Shown here: piece by piece, positions 1 through 8,824 of the stretch
How positions within the stretch are numbered: position 1 is the first letter of the stretch
How the letters are laid out: each line of letters starts with the position of its first letter
Source: Candidatus Dechloromonas phosphorivorans
Lineage (GTDB): Bacteria > Pseudomonadota > Gammaproteobacteria > Burkholderiales > Rhodocyclaceae
DNA length: 64,000 nt
Assembly (NCBI GenBank): GCA_016714975.1
Contig: JADKBR010000003.1
Location: 370,469 to 434,468, forward strand
Direction: 5' to 3'
The notes under the pieces: generated by a model
Seen by the model: only the letters and a program-made list of their open reading frames with translations
Databases searched by the model: none
Told to the model about the DNA's origin: nothing
Translations under genes and position numbers: made by a program

Positions 1-1
1 C

Positions 2-538
2 CGTCAGGGTGACCCGCGCCAGTATTCAAGCATTCCCGATATTCTCGCCAAGATCACCAGCAAGACGCCGGATGCGCAGGTGATGAGCGATCTCGATGCG
101 ACCGTCGCCTGGGCGGCGTCCAAAGGCGCCAATACGGACCGACTGGCGATCACCGGCTTCTGCTGGGGTGGTCGCATCACCTGGCTCTACTGTGCCCACA
201 ACCCGCAGGTCAAGGCCGGCGTCGCCTGGTACGGGCGGCTGGTCGGCGACGTCAATGAATTCACCCCACGCCATCCGATCAACATCGCCGCCGACCTCAA
301 GGCGCCGGTACTCGGCCTCTATGGTGGCCTCGATACGGGCATCCCGCTGGAAACCGTCGAGAAGATGGAGATGGCGCTGAAAGAAGGCAGCAAGGCTGCC
401 CGCCTTTCGCAGATTCACGTTTACGACAATGCCCCGCATGCCTTCCACGCCGATTACCGCCCCAGTTTCACCAAGGATGCGGCGGAAGACGGCTGGAAGC
501 GGATGCAAGCCTGGTTCAAGAAGATCGACAAGGCCTGA
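2..538 (+). CDS. Dienelactone hydrolase family protein (5' partial)
   Basis: Open from the left edge of the window, so the N-terminus is missing; about 178 residues are present. The alpha/beta-hydrolase nucleophile elbow reads GFCWGG (Cys codon at 161-163), as in dienelactone hydrolases, where cysteine replaces serine. The acid follows in GGLDTGIP and the histidine in NAPHAFHAD, so the Cys-Asp-His triad is complete. The family hydrolyses cyclic or activated esters, classically carboxymethylenebutenolide in aromatic-ring degradation, but many members have unknown substrates. It is probably cytoplasmic or exported; the missing N-terminus leaves this open. The substrate cannot be inferred. Confidence 0.88.
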   Translation, partial: RQGDPRQYSSIPDILAKITSKTPDAQVMSDLDATVAWAASKGANTDRLAITGFCWGGRITWLYCAHNPQVKAGVAWYGRLVGDVNEFTPRHPINIAADLKAPVLGLYGGLDTGIPLETVEKMEMALKEGSKAARLSQIHVYDNAPHAFHADYRPSFTKDAAEDGWKRMQAWFKKIDKA

Positions 539-546
539 GCGGGCTT

Positions 547-579
547 CGGCGAAGCGTCGCTTCGTGCTACGCTTCGCCG
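547..579. repeat. Inverted repeat between hydrolase and ProQ-like gene
   Basis: CGGCGAAGC (547-555) is the reverse complement of GCTTCGCCG (571-579), with a second short CGAAGCG/CGCTTCG pair inside. It sits in the 59-bp gap between two co-directional genes. There is no T-tract, so it is not a standard intrinsic terminator; it may be an mRNA-stabilising or attenuating hairpin. Confidence 0.4.
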
Positions 580-597
580 CTCGCAAGGAACTCCCAG

Positions 598-1041
598 ATG
601 ACCGAAGCCGACCAGAAGACCGAATCGCCCGTCGACGCGCGCGCCCTGCTCAAGGATCTGCAGGGCCGCTTCGACGTATTCCGCAATTTCAGCCCGTTGG
701 CGATCGGCATCGACAAGCAGCTCATCGCGCAAGAACCGGACTTGAACCGCAAGGCGTTGCGGCTGGCGCTGCGCAGTCACACCATGTCGACGCGCTACCT
801 CAAGGAAATGCAGACAGCGAGCATGCGCCTCAACCTTGACGCATCGGCAGCCGGCGAAGTCACCGACGAGGCGCGCACCCATTCCGGAGAAATGCTGCGC
901 GAACGCTTCAAGAAGCAGGCCGAGCAGCGCAAGGCCGAGCAGGAGTCAGCCAGAGCCGCACAGGAAGCTGCCAGGGCCGAGCAGCGCCGCCTGGAAAAGC
1001 TTAGCCAGCTCACCGAGAAGTTTGGCCGCAGGACCAACTGA
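598..1041 (+). CDS. ProQ/FinO domain RNA-binding protein
   Basis: 147 residues. Residues ~15-85 match the ProQ/FinO fold: an LQGRFDVFRNFSPLAIGIDK stretch, then a basic LNRKALRLALRSH helix and a TRYLKEM segment. The family binds structured RNAs and acts as an RNA chaperone, affecting sRNA and mRNA stability. The C-terminal ~60 residues are a charged Ala/Glu/Arg/Lys-rich helix (coiled-coil-like), typical of ProQ linkers; there is no recognisable C-terminal Tudor-like domain, so this is a short betaproteobacterial form. AAGGAA lies a suitable distance before the ATG. The RNA targets cannot be read from the sequence. Confidence 0.85.
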   Translation: MTEADQKTESPVDARALLKDLQGRFDVFRNFSPLAIGIDKQLIAQEPDLNRKALRLALRSHTMSTRYLKEMQTASMRLNLDASAAGEVTDEARTHSGEMLRERFKKQAEQRKAEQESARAAQEAARAEQRRLEKLSQLTEKFGRRTN

Positions 1042-1177
1042 AACCGCACCGTCACCGGCTTTGAACACGACCGGCGCCCGAGCGCAGTCGGCTTTCATGT
1101 GATTAAGAAGCTACGGACAGCACTGGCAATTCCTGCAGAATCCTGCGCACAGTCAACTCCTGCCAGGACCTGACCGC

Positions 1178-2602
1178 TCACGGCTCTCCGGTTTGAATGG
1201 CCTTGCGCCTCGTGTCCAGGGCCTGTCTGGCCTGGCCGATTACGACGGAAAGGACATTCAGCTGTCCGACATCCAGGGGCTTCGCCTTGCCTTGCCCGAA
1301 TGATCTGGCGACAACTTCATCGATTTCATCTTCGAGCCGATCAATGGCTTCCAGATCGATGCCCCGCCGCCCCTCGCACATGATGGCAATCAGCCTGTCG
1401 ATGTCGCCTTGTCCCTCGTTGGACGCCTGGCTTCTCCAGGTGCCAAACAACCAGACCAGGCCGGAGCCGAAGACACCCAGGAGAATTGAGGTCAGATACA
1501 GCAGGCCCATCGCGCTGTCCAGCAAAGACGTCTGTTCCCCGTTGAAAAATGCCGCCGCGCCCGGGTGAACGGGCAGGCCGGAGCCATCTTCCGGGTCTGG
1601 CGCTTCAATATGCACGGCAAGCCGTGAACTCGACAACAGCCTGGCTTTGGCCAGGGACACCATGCGCGCGATTTCTCCCGCCACATATTCGGGCAAGGAG
1701 TGCCTGCCTACCAGCCGGAAGGTGACAGCCAGCGTACCCAGTGCCTCCTCCGGCTTTGGTGACGCCCCGCCGAAGGCGCCGACTTCGATCTCGTTGGGCT
1801 CCGCGCCCGGAATCGTCTTGGCTATCGCTGCCGCCTGCTTGTCACCAATCAGTCGGGGCGAGACATTCGTGGCGTAGGTGATGGCGGCAATCGCATTGGC
1901 AATAGCGCCTGGGCCGGACGGACCGAGGACCAGGACGCCGGCAACCTGTTTCTTGGCCACGGCCTGGCCTATTTCATCCATCGACAGGAACTCTCTGCGC
2001 ACCTGATAGGGGGAAATGCCATAAAAGCCCAATACCGCATCGAGCAACCGTTCGAGACCTTGATCCTGTTCTGTCAAAGCCGATTTCAGCAGGGCAACGT
2101 CCTTGCCGGCCAACCCTTGAAAGCTGTTGATGCGCGAGCGGCCAGGCACGATCAGAACCAGATCGTCGCGCCGGACGATGGCGATGGTCAAACCGTTGGT
2201 TGGCATCGCAATGTCGCTGCGGACAACAGCGAGGTCGGTCTCGCCTTTCTCCATGGCCTTGGCGCTCGCCGCCAGGCTGTCGTTCTTGATCGGTTTCAGC
2301 CGAACGAGCGGGCGCTCTTCCGCAACAACTTGGGTGAGCGTGGATATGAAAACCGGCCCTCCCTCCAGATACGGGCCAGTCGTTACCTTCAGCGGCCACC
2401 GAACCAGGCCTGCTTTGAGGACAAGCGTGGCAATTCCGCCAATCACCAGCACGATCGCCAAGCAGAAGAAGAGGTATTTTGCCCACCGTGATCGCCTGGC
2501 AAGAAGCAGCTGAACAGACTGGATCACAGACGTTTGCCAACAAGAGGAATTCTGTTCATCTGAAAAGCCCGTCAATTCCACACAACAGCAATACCGAATC
2601 AT
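1178..2602 (-). CDS. TAXI family (TRAP-type) solute-binding protein, membrane-anchored
   Basis: 474 residues. A hydrophobic segment near residues 43-66 is followed by a periplasmic-type domain with TAXI features (VTTGPYLEGGPVF start, then the LKPIKNDSLAASAKAMEKGETDLAVVR region). A second membrane segment near residue 370 (LLYLTSILLGVFGSGLVWLF) is followed by a charged cytosolic tail. TAXI proteins normally deliver substrates to a fused TRAP permease; no permease gene is adjacent, so this may be an orphan sensor or binding protein. The gene is convergent with the ProQ-like gene. The exact start is uncertain: residues 1-40 are Cys-rich and atypical, and an internal start is possible. Confidence 0.75.
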   Translation of the reverse strand: MIRYCCCVELTGFSDEQNSSCWQTSVIQSVQLLLARRSRWAKYLFFCLAIVLVIGGIATLVLKAGLVRWPLKVTTGPYLEGGPVFISTLTQVVAEERPLVRLKPIKNDSLAASAKAMEKGETDLAVVRSDIAMPTNGLTIAIVRRDDLVLIVPGRSRINSFQGLAGKDVALLKSALTEQDQGLERLLDAVLGFYGISPYQVRREFLSMDEIGQAVAKKQVAGVLVLGPSGPGAIANAIAAITYATNVSPRLIGDKQAAAIAKTIPGAEPNEIEVGAFGGASPKPEEALGTLAVTFRLVGRHSLPEYVAGEIARMVSLAKARLLSSSRLAVHIEAPDPEDGSGLPVHPGAAAFFNGEQTSLLDSAMGLLYLTSILLGVFGSGLVWLFGTWRSQASNEGQGDIDRLIAIMCEGRRGIDLEAIDRLEDEIDEVVARSFGQGKAKPLDVGQLNVLSVVIGQARQALDTRRKAIQTGEP

Positions 2603-2943
2603 AAGTTCGGCAATGCGAGAACAGAAAGTGCCGGCCTGACGAACGAAGGACGAAGCTACTCAACCTGTCGCTACTTTAACCGTTTTGGCGCGGTCTTGCG
2701 GGTCGTTCGAGACGAAATCCGGTACCCGAACCCGCTTGACCACGAGCGCAAGACTCGGGATACTCCGTCGAAGCGGCGCTGAAATTCCTGGCCTTCGACA
2801 AGAATTTTCGGTTCGCGCCAGCCGCCGCCTGACGGTCTCTTACCTGTGCGAATTGACAATTCACTGCCCACCGCAAGAACAGGGCGCGGAAAAGAAATGC
2901 GGCTTGGCTTGCCTTGCATCAAACACCGGCTCAGGTTGCTTCG
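2603..2943. other. Intergenic region, no gene recognised
   Basis: This divergent spacer lies between the TAXI-type gene (minus) and iorA (plus). Short open frames on both strands were read and give no recognisable protein. A TTGACA hexamer at 2853-2858 has no -10 element at proper distance. The iorA -10 element lies just downstream. Confidence 0.5.
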
Positions 2944-2949
2944 TATAAT
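2944..2949 (+). promoter_or_regulatory. Probable -10 element for iorAB
   Basis: A perfect TATAAT lies 33 bp before the iorA ATG. No convincing -35 hexamer sits 16-18 bp upstream (2921-2926 reads AAACAC), so activator assistance or an extended -10 is possible. The call is inference from the hexamer and its position. Confidence 0.4.
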
Positions 2950-2982
2950 GAGCGGTTTCCTATTGCTGATCGAGGAGTCGCC

Positions 2983-4851
2983 ATGGCGGCAGTGATGCCC
3001 GTACCGGCCGCAAGCCGGGTTCTGATGTCCGGTAACGAAGCGGTCGCCCGCGCCGTTTGGGAGGCCGGGGTCAAGGTCGCCGCTGCCTACCCCGGCACCC
3101 CGTCGACCGAGATGCTCGAGGTGATCTCGACCTATCCGGATCTGTACGCCGAATGGTCGGTCAACGAAAAGGTCTCGCTCGAGGTTGCCATCGGCGCCGC
3201 CTATGCCGGGTCCCGCGCCTTCTGCTGCATGAAGCATGTCGGCATGAACGTCGCGTCCGACGCGCTGATGACCCTGACGCTGACCGGCGTGATCGGTGGT
3301 CTGGTCATCGCCATCGCCGACGACGTCGGGCTGTCGTCGTCGCAGAACGAGCAGGATTCACGCTTCTGGGGGCGCTTCGCGCATGTGCCCGTGCTCGAGC
3401 CAGCCGATTCGCAGGAAGCCTATGCGATGACGCTCGACGCTTACGAGTTGTCAGAGCGCTTCCAGGTGCCGGTGATCCTGCGCATGACAACGCGGATCAA
3501 CCACGTCAAGGGTCTGGTCACAGTCGGTGAGCGCAGCGCGAAGGTATCGCCCGGTTTCCGCAAGGATCCGGCGCGCTGGGTGATGACGCCGACCGGCGCC
3601 GGCAAGCGCATTCCGCTGATGTTCGCCCGGGTTGGCGAACTGCGCAAGGAAGCCGAGGTTTCCGCGCTGAATTTCATCGAGCCGGGCAGCGACCGGCGCG
3701 TCGGCTTCATCGCCTCGGGCCCGGCCTACATGCATGTCAAGGAGTCGTTCCCGGATGCGCCGGTGCTCAAGCTCGGCTTCTCCAGTCCGGTGCCATTCGA
3801 GAAATGCCGCGAACTGGCGGCGCTGGTCGATCAGGTGGTGGTCGTCGAGGAAGTCGAGCCACTGGTCGAGAGCGAGCTGAAGGCCCAGGGAATTGCCGTG
3901 ATCGGCAAGGACATCCTGCCGCTGCAGGGCGAACTGGCGCCGAATGTGCTCATTCCGGCGATTGCGCGGCTGCTCGGCGAAGAAGTGCCGCTGTTGCGGT
4001 CGACCGCGCCAATTCCGGTCTTTCCACGGCCACCGACGATGTGCGTGGCCTGCCCGCACCTCGGCGTCTATTACACCCTGTCGCAGGTGCGCAACCTGAC
4101 TATTTCCGGCGACATCGGCTGCTATACGCTGGGCGCGGGGCACCCGTGGAACGCGCTCGACACGTGCATCTCGATGGGCGCCTCGATGGGCATCGCGCTC
4201 GGCCTCGACAAGGGGCGCGGCGAAGCCGACAAGGACAAGCGCATCCTCGCGGTGATCGGCGACTCGACCTTCCTGCACATGGGCATGCAGGGATTGCTCG
4301 ACATCGTCTACAACAAGGGTAACGTCACCGTGCTGCTACTGGACAACCGTGCGGTAGGCATGACCGGCGGCCAGGACAACCCCGGCAACGGCCGCGACAT
4401 CCATGGTGATCCGGCGCCGCGCGTACACTTCGCCAAGCTGGTCGAGGCGCTCGGCGTCAGGCCAGAGCGCATCCACGTCGTCGATCCCTACCAGTTGCCG
4501 GTGCTGTTCAAGACCATCCGCGACGAGGTCAAGGTGCCGGAAGTCTCGGTCATCATCACCGACCAGCCCTGCGTCCTGATCAAGGACTATCACAAGCTCA
4601 AGGCCTACGAGGTCATCGACGACAAATGCACCGGTTGCGGCAATTGCATCGATGTCGGCTGCCCGGCCATCCACGTCACGCGGCGTGGCAAGGAGGTCAA
4701 AGCGAGCGGGCGCGAGGTCGATCTTGCCTTCGTGCGCATCGAGACCTCCGGTACTGGCTGTGGCTTGTGCGTGCAGCCCTGCGCGCCGGATGCCATCGTC
4801 CATCACGTGCCGGTCTCGCCGATTCGGCTGGTCAAGGGCTGCGGAGTCTGA
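2983..4851 (+). CDS. iorA: Indolepyruvate ferredoxin oxidoreductase, alpha subunit
   Basis: 622 residues. The enzyme oxidatively decarboxylates arylpyruvates (indolepyruvate, phenylpyruvate) to aryl-acetyl-CoA, passing electrons to ferredoxin, with thiamine diphosphate in this subunit. The N-terminal pyrimidine-binding half carries YPGTPSTEM. The TPP/Mg motif is GDSTFLHMGMQ (~res 425), continuing to LLLDNRAVGMTGGQDNPG. The C-terminus has two ferredoxin-type clusters, CTGCGNC (~res 549) and GCGLCVQPC (~res 592). The ATG at 2983 follows GAGGAG and gives the normal length; an in-frame upstream TTG at 2914 would lie above the -10 element. iorB follows after one base. Confidence 0.95.
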   Translation: MAAVMPVPAASRVLMSGNEAVARAVWEAGVKVAAAYPGTPSTEMLEVISTYPDLYAEWSVNEKVSLEVAIGAAYAGSRAFCCMKHVGMNVASDALMTLTLTGVIGGLVIAIADDVGLSSSQNEQDSRFWGRFAHVPVLEPADSQEAYAMTLDAYELSERFQVPVILRMTTRINHVKGLVTVGERSAKVSPGFRKDPARWVMTPTGAGKRIPLMFARVGELRKEAEVSALNFIEPGSDRRVGFIASGPAYMHVKESFPDAPVLKLGFSSPVPFEKCRELAALVDQVVVVEEVEPLVESELKAQGIAVIGKDILPLQGELAPNVLIPAIARLLGEEVPLLRSTAPIPVFPRPPTMCVACPHLGVYYTLSQVRNLTISGDIGCYTLGAGHPWNALDTCISMGASMGIALGLDKGRGEADKDKRILAVIGDSTFLHMGMQGLLDIVYNKGNVTVLLLDNRAVGMTGGQDNPGNGRDIHGDPAPRVHFAKLVEALGVRPERIHVVDPYQLPVLFKTIRDEVKVPEVSVIITDQPCVLIKDYHKLKAYEVIDDKCTGCGNCIDVGCPAIHVTRRGKEVKASGREVDLAFVRIETSGTGCGLCVQPCAPDAIVHHVPVSPIRLVKGCGV

Positions 4852-4852
4852 G

Positions 4853-5464
4853 ATGGGCGAGAACACCAATATCCTCGTCGTCGGCATCGGCGGTCAGGGA
4901 GTCATGACGGCGACCGAAATTCTCGCCGAAGCGGCCATTGCGTTCGGGCATGACGTCAAGAAGACCGAGGTGGCGGGAATGGCGCAGCGCGGCGGGGTCG
5001 TTTCCTCGCACCTGCGCTTCGGCACGCGGGTCCTGACGCCACAGATCACTCCGGGGACTGCGGATGTCCTGCTCGGCTTCGAATCGGCCGAGGCCATGCG
5101 CTGGCAGCACATGCTCCGCCCGAACGGCATCACGCTGATGAATACCGCGCGGCTGGTGCCGCCGGTGGTCGAGTTGGGCCTGTTCGACTACCCGGACGAT
5201 CCGCTTGCCGAGATCAGGAAGGCCGGCCGCAAGGTCGTCGCCTTCGACGCGACTACGATTGCCCAGGAACTCGGCGAAATCCGTCTCGGAAATACGGTCA
5301 TGCTCGGCGCCATCGCCGACCACCTGCCGTTCTCGGCCGAGGTTCTGCTCGACTGCGTGCTCAAACGTTTCCAGCGCAAGGGCGAGAAGATGGTCGACCT
5401 CAACCGCCGTGCGTTCGAGGCCGGGCGCGCTGCGGTCGGCGCAGCGGAAGCCGCGCTCGGATAG
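4853..5464 (+). CDS. iorB: Indolepyruvate oxidoreductase, beta subunit
   Basis: 203 residues, the usual size for the gamma/beta-type subunit of 2-oxoacid:ferredoxin oxidoreductases. It opens with the conserved VVGIGGQGVMTA glycine motif and has the EVAGMAQRGGVVSSHLR signature that contributes to CoA/ferredoxin interaction. It partners IorA in aryl-pyruvate oxidation, probably in aromatic amino acid breakdown. Its ATG lies one base after the iorA stop (TGAGATG), so the two are certainly co-transcribed and probably translationally coupled. The terminator-like hairpin at 5488 closes the unit. Confidence 0.94.
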   Translation: MGENTNILVVGIGGQGVMTATEILAEAAIAFGHDVKKTEVAGMAQRGGVVSSHLRFGTRVLTPQITPGTADVLLGFESAEAMRWQHMLRPNGITLMNTARLVPPVVELGLFDYPDDPLAEIRKAGRKVVAFDATTIAQELGEIRLGNTVMLGAIADHLPFSAEVLLDCVLKRFQRKGEKMVDLNRRAFEAGRAAVGAAEAALG

Positions 5465-5487
5465 TCTGATAAAATACGCACCAATTC

Positions 5488-5516
5488 AAGGGGAAAGGCA
5501 TCGCCCTTTCCCTTTT
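5488..5516 (+). terminator. Intrinsic terminator after iorAB
   Basis: GGGAAAGG (5491-5498) pairs with CCTTTCCC (5505-5512) across a 6-nt loop. Flanking A/T pairs extend the stem and a TTTT run follows. It lies 24 bp after the iorB stop and just upstream of folD, separating the units. Confidence 0.65.
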
Positions 5517-5536
5517 CATTTCCGTGTGATGCAACG

Positions 5537-6394
5537 ATGACGGCACAAATAATCGACGGCAAGGCGCTGGCAGAGGATCTGCGCCAGAGCTTCAAGGCGC
5601 GCGTCGAGGCGCTGGCGGAAAAAGGGCAGCGCCCCGGTCTAGCGGTCGTCCTGGTCGGCGAGGACCTGGCTTCCCAGGTGTATGTGCGCAACAAGGTCAA
5701 TGCCTGCCATGCGGTCGGCATGCATTCGGAGAAGATCATCTACGCTGCCGCGGTCGACCCGGAAATTGTGCTGAAAAAGATCGCCGAGCTGAACGCCGAC
5801 CCGGCCATCCACGGCATTCTCGTCCAGTTGCCCCTGCCCGGACATTTCGACGAAAAAGCCGTGCTCGCCGCGATCGCCGTCGACAAGGACGTCGACGGCT
5901 TCCACGCCACGAACGTCGGCGCGCTGGCTCAGGGCAACCCACGTTTCATCCCGTGCACGCCTTACGGCGTAATGAAGATGTTCGAAAAGGGCAGGATCGA
6001 TCTGAGCGGCAAGGAAGCCGTGGTCATCGGCCGTTCCAACATCGTCGGCAAGCCGATGGCGTTGCTGCTGATCAATGCCGGCGCCACGGTCACGGTCTGC
6101 AATTCGCGCACGAAAGACCTCGCCGGGCATACCCGCCGCGCCGACATCCTGGTCGCCGCCGTCGGCAAGCCGCGCTTCGTCACCGCTGACATGATCAAGC
6201 CGGGCGCGGTTGTCGTCGATGTCGGCATCAACCGCCTGCCCGACGGCAAGCTCTGCGGCGACGTCGATTTCGCCGGCTGCCTCGAAGTGGCCGGCCAGAT
6301 CACCCCGGTGCCGGGCGGCGTCGGGCCGATGACCATCACCATGCTGCTCGCCAACACCATCGAAGCAGCGGAGCGCAAGGCCGCCGGGAACTGA
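5537..6394 (+). CDS. folD: Bifunctional methylene-THF dehydrogenase/cyclohydrolase
   Basis: 285 residues, standard length. FolD interconverts 5,10-methylene-THF, 5,10-methenyl-THF and 10-formyl-THF with NADP, supplying formyl units to purine synthesis. Visible signatures are the substrate-side VQLPLPGH (~res 97), the catalytic-domain YVRNK lysine (~res 56), the NADP-binding GRSNIVGKP (~res 164) and the C-terminal PGGVGPMTITML signature (~res 257). It stands just upstream of purE, a purine-pathway neighbour, though 109 bp separate them. Confidence 0.96.
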   Translation: MTAQIIDGKALAEDLRQSFKARVEALAEKGQRPGLAVVLVGEDLASQVYVRNKVNACHAVGMHSEKIIYAAAVDPEIVLKKIAELNADPAIHGILVQLPLPGHFDEKAVLAAIAVDKDVDGFHATNVGALAQGNPRFIPCTPYGVMKMFEKGRIDLSGKEAVVIGRSNIVGKPMALLLINAGATVTVCNSRTKDLAGHTRRADILVAAVGKPRFVTADMIKPGAVVVDVGINRLPDGKLCGDVDFAGCLEVAGQITPVPGGVGPMTITMLLANTIEAAERKAAGN

Positions 6395-6503
6395 ACTGCG
6401 GGACTGCTGACAAAGGCTTGGCAGTTCCGGTTCGGGATGGCAGGTGCCAGGATTATCCCTCTTGAAGGTTCACAGATCGTCATTTTTTGAAGAAAGGAAA
6501 AGC

Positions 6504-7001
6504 GTGAGCAAGACAGCATTGGTGGGTATCGTCATGGGTTCGGACAGTGACTGGCCGGTGATGCGGGTGGCTGCCGAAACCCTCAGGAATTTCGACATCC
6601 CCTACGATGCGAGGGTGCTGTCCGCTCACCGCACACCCGATGCCGCACTCGAATACGCGGCCACCGCCAGCGAGCGCGGCATCAAGATCTTGATCGGCGC
6701 GGCCGGCGGCGCCGCCCATCTGGCCGGTGTGCTGGCGGCCAAGACGCAGATTCCGGTGCTCGGCGTGCCGATGCCTTCCAAGCACCTGCAGGGTCTCGAT
6801 TCCCTGCTGTCGATGGTGCAGATGCCCGGCGGCATTCCCGTCGCCACCTTCGCCGTCGGCGAGGCGGGAGCGCTCAATGCAGCCCTTTTTGCGGTCTCGA
6901 TCCTGGCTCTGGAAGACGCCGAAGTTGCCATCCGGCTGGCGAATTTCCGCCAGCGCCAGACCGAAAAGGTGCTGGCGAAGACGCTGCCCGATCTCCCTTG
7001 A
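6504..7001 (+). CDS. purE: N5-carboxyaminoimidazole ribonucleotide mutase
   Basis: 165 residues, class I PurE length. It converts N5-CAIR to CAIR in de novo purine synthesis. Motifs are GSDSDWPVM (res 10-18, phosphate and carboxylate binding), SAHRTPD (~res 41, the catalytic His loop) and GAAGGAAHLAGVLAA (~res 68). The chosen start is GTG, preceded by AAAGGA at 5-6 bp; an upstream in-frame ATG at 6444 would add 20 non-conserved residues. Class I PurE normally works with PurK, but no purK lies between purE and the next gene 25 bp on. Confidence 0.95.
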   Translation: MSKTALVGIVMGSDSDWPVMRVAAETLRNFDIPYDARVLSAHRTPDAALEYAATASERGIKILIGAAGGAAHLAGVLAAKTQIPVLGVPMPSKHLQGLDSLLSMVQMPGGIPVATFAVGEAGALNAALFAVSILALEDAEVAIRLANFRQRQTEKVLAKTLPDLP

Positions 7002-7026
7002 GCGCCGCTGACTGCGACTCCTGCCG

Positions 7027-8010
7027 ATGAGCCCGGACTTCGCGCGCGCCGTAGAGTTGTTGCGCGCCGGCCAACTGGTCGCCTTCCCCACCGAAACCGT
7101 CTACGGCCTGGGTGCGGATGCCGCCAACTCCGAAGCGGTCGCCCGGATTTTCGCCGCCAAGGGCCGCCCCGCCGATCACCCGCTGATCGTCCATCTATAC
7201 GGACATGACGCGGTCGACCGCTGGGCGGCACAGGTTCCGGGATTCGCCTGGGAACTCATGGAAGCCTTCTGGCCGGGTCCGCTGACGCTGATTCTGAAAA
7301 AGCAGGCCTGGGTCTCGTCGACCGTGACCGGTGGTCAGGATACCGTCGGCCTGCGTGTACCCGGTCACCCGGTCGCGCTCGAACTGCTGCGCCGCTTCGC
7401 CGCCGACGGCGGGCCGGGTGGTATCGCCGCGCCGTCGGCCAACCGTTTCGGCCGTATCAGCCCGACCACCGCCGACCATGTTCGTGAGGAACTTGGCGAC
7501 CGCGTGCCGTTGGTTCTCGACGGCGGCCCGTGCACGGTCGGCATCGAATCGACCATTGTCGACTGCTCGCGCGGCGCGCCGATAATCCTCCGTCCGGGCC
7601 ACATCTCGGCGGCGCATCTGGAGGCCGTCACCGGAATTCAGCCACAGTTGGAGGCTGCTGCCGGCACCCCGCGTGTTTCCGGTTCGCTGGAGGCCCACTA
7701 CGCGCCGCAGACACACATGCGAATGGTCGCCGGCGAGCGGCTGCTCGATTTTCTCAATGCCCAAGAGCAGCAGGGGACCCGCTGCGGCATCATCGGCCAG
7801 AGCCAGCCCCCACTGGCCGGCATGCTCCACCTCTGGCGGTTCCTTTCGCTCGATCCGGTTGCCTTCGCGCACGATGTTTACGCCGCGCTGCGCGAGATGG
7901 ATCACGCCGGCGTCGACCTGATTGTCGTCGAAGCGCCACCGGATCGGCCTGAGTGGGTAGCCGTCACCGACCGTCTGCGGCGCGCAGCCGGCGGGTCGGG
8001 CGGTGCCTGA
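7027..8010 (+). CDS. sua5: Threonylcarbamoyl-AMP synthase, Sua5 type
   Basis: 327 residues. Residues 1-~200 form the YrdC/TsaC domain (FPTETVYGLGADA near res 20, APSANRFGRISPT, STIVDC), which makes L-threonylcarbamoyl-adenylate from threonine, bicarbonate and ATP for t6A37 tRNA modification. Residues ~210-327 are the extra Sua5 domain, so this is the long form rather than short TsaC. It follows purE by 25 bp on the same strand. Its stop codon abuts the phhB stop codon on the other strand with no spacer. Confidence 0.94.
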   Translation: MSPDFARAVELLRAGQLVAFPTETVYGLGADAANSEAVARIFAAKGRPADHPLIVHLYGHDAVDRWAAQVPGFAWELMEAFWPGPLTLILKKQAWVSSTVTGGQDTVGLRVPGHPVALELLRRFAADGGPGGIAAPSANRFGRISPTTADHVREELGDRVPLVLDGGPCTVGIESTIVDCSRGAPIILRPGHISAAHLEAVTGIQPQLEAAAGTPRVSGSLEAHYAPQTHMRMVAGERLLDFLNAQEQQGTRCGIIGQSQPPLAGMLHLWRFLSLDPVAFAHDVYAALREMDHAGVDLIVVEAPPDRPEWVAVTDRLRRAAGGSGGA

Positions 8011-8349
8011 TCAGAGCTGGAAGAGGCTGTCCACCTTGGCGGCGCAGATGAAGTCGTTCTCGGACAGGCCGCCAATGGCGTGCGTCCAGTAGCGTACGCG
8101 GCAGTCGGCGTAACCGACGGTGATTTCCGGGTGGTGCCCTTCGCGGTGGGATATCCAGGCTACGGCATTCACGAACGCCATCACCTCATGATGGTTCTGG
8201 AAACGGTAGGCCTTTTCAATGGCCGAGCCCGCCAGAACCCAGCCCTCGAGCGCGTCCAGATAGGCACGGCAGGCTTCCTCGTCGAGCGCCGCGACGCCGC
8301 CCTCGCAGGGTTTGCATTTCTGATTGCCGAGTTCGCAATGGATGCTCAT
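8011..8349 (-). CDS. phhB: 4a-hydroxytetrahydrobiopterin dehydratase
   Basis: 112 residues (pterin-4a-carbinolamine dehydratase, PCD/DCoH family). It recycles the hydroxylated pterin cofactor made by phenylalanine hydroxylase. The catalytic histidine region is present: NHHEV, then SHREGHHPEITV, then the conserved RYWTHAIGGLSENDF C-terminal block. The ATG at 8349 is preceded by GGGAGAAG, and the N-terminal Cys pair (CKPC) is common in the family. No phhA is seen in the window. The gene ends exactly where sua5 ends on the opposite strand. Confidence 0.93.
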   Translation of the reverse strand: MSIHCELGNQKCKPCEGGVAALDEEACRAYLDALEGWVLAGSAIEKAYRFQNHHEVMAFVNAVAWISHREGHHPEITVGYADCRVRYWTHAIGGLSENDFICAAKVDSLFQL

Positions 8350-8431
8350 GAATCTTCTCCCGGACAGTCGGAATCGCGCTTGTCGCAGGGGGCGATGTAG
8401 ATGATTCGCTTCCGGACAAAACGCGATGGCT

Positions 8432-8460
8432 TTGATAAGCCAGCCGGTATGATATAGAAT
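8432..8460 (+). promoter_or_regulatory. Promoter for tRNA-Ala
   Basis: TTGATA (8432-8437), a 17-bp spacer and TAGAAT (8455-8460), 12 bp before the tRNA. The spacing is ideal and each hexamer matches the sigma70 consensus at five of six positions. Confidence 0.55.
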
Positions 8461-8472
8461 CCGGCCGACGTT

Positions 8473-8548
<76 letters not shown>

Positions 8549-8587
8549 CGTACTACCGGCGCTCCTGAACGCTTGTCCGCAAAATGG

Positions 8588-8824
8588 ATGGTTGGCGGCA
8601 TTGTCGTGGTTGTGCTTTGGGCTTTTTTCTGGACATGGGGCTTGAAGCAACACTTCAGAAAGATTTCCCCAAATGACCAGCGCTGCAAGTCAGCCGGCAC
8701 CGCTCCCATTGGGGGCTATTCAAGATTGAGAAATCGCAGGTTGTTGCTGTGCCTAGTCGTTGCGCCTCCACTGCCGGCTGCGATCCAGGAACGAATGCCG
8801 GCTGCAGGCGGCGTCATCTCCTGA
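8588..8824 (+). CDS. Possible small membrane ORF upstream of gcr
   Basis: 78 codons beginning ATG at 8588. The first ~20 residues are strongly hydrophobic (GGIVVVVLWAFFWTWGL), followed by a basic segment. Its TGA overlaps the ATG of the next gene as TGATG, a pattern often seen with translational coupling, and that next gene lacks a clear ribosome-binding site of its own. No family is recognised and the composition of the second half is not convincing. It may be only leader sequence. Confidence 0.25.
   Translation: MVGGIVVVVLWAFFWTWGLKQHFRKISPNDQRCKSAGTAPIGGYSRLRNRRLLLCLVVAPPLPAAIQERMPAAGGVIS

Noticed and set aside
2853..2881. TTGACA upstream of iorA as a full promoter
   Set aside because: The hexamer 17 bp downstream reads AGAACA, and the good TATAAT at 2944 is far out of range.
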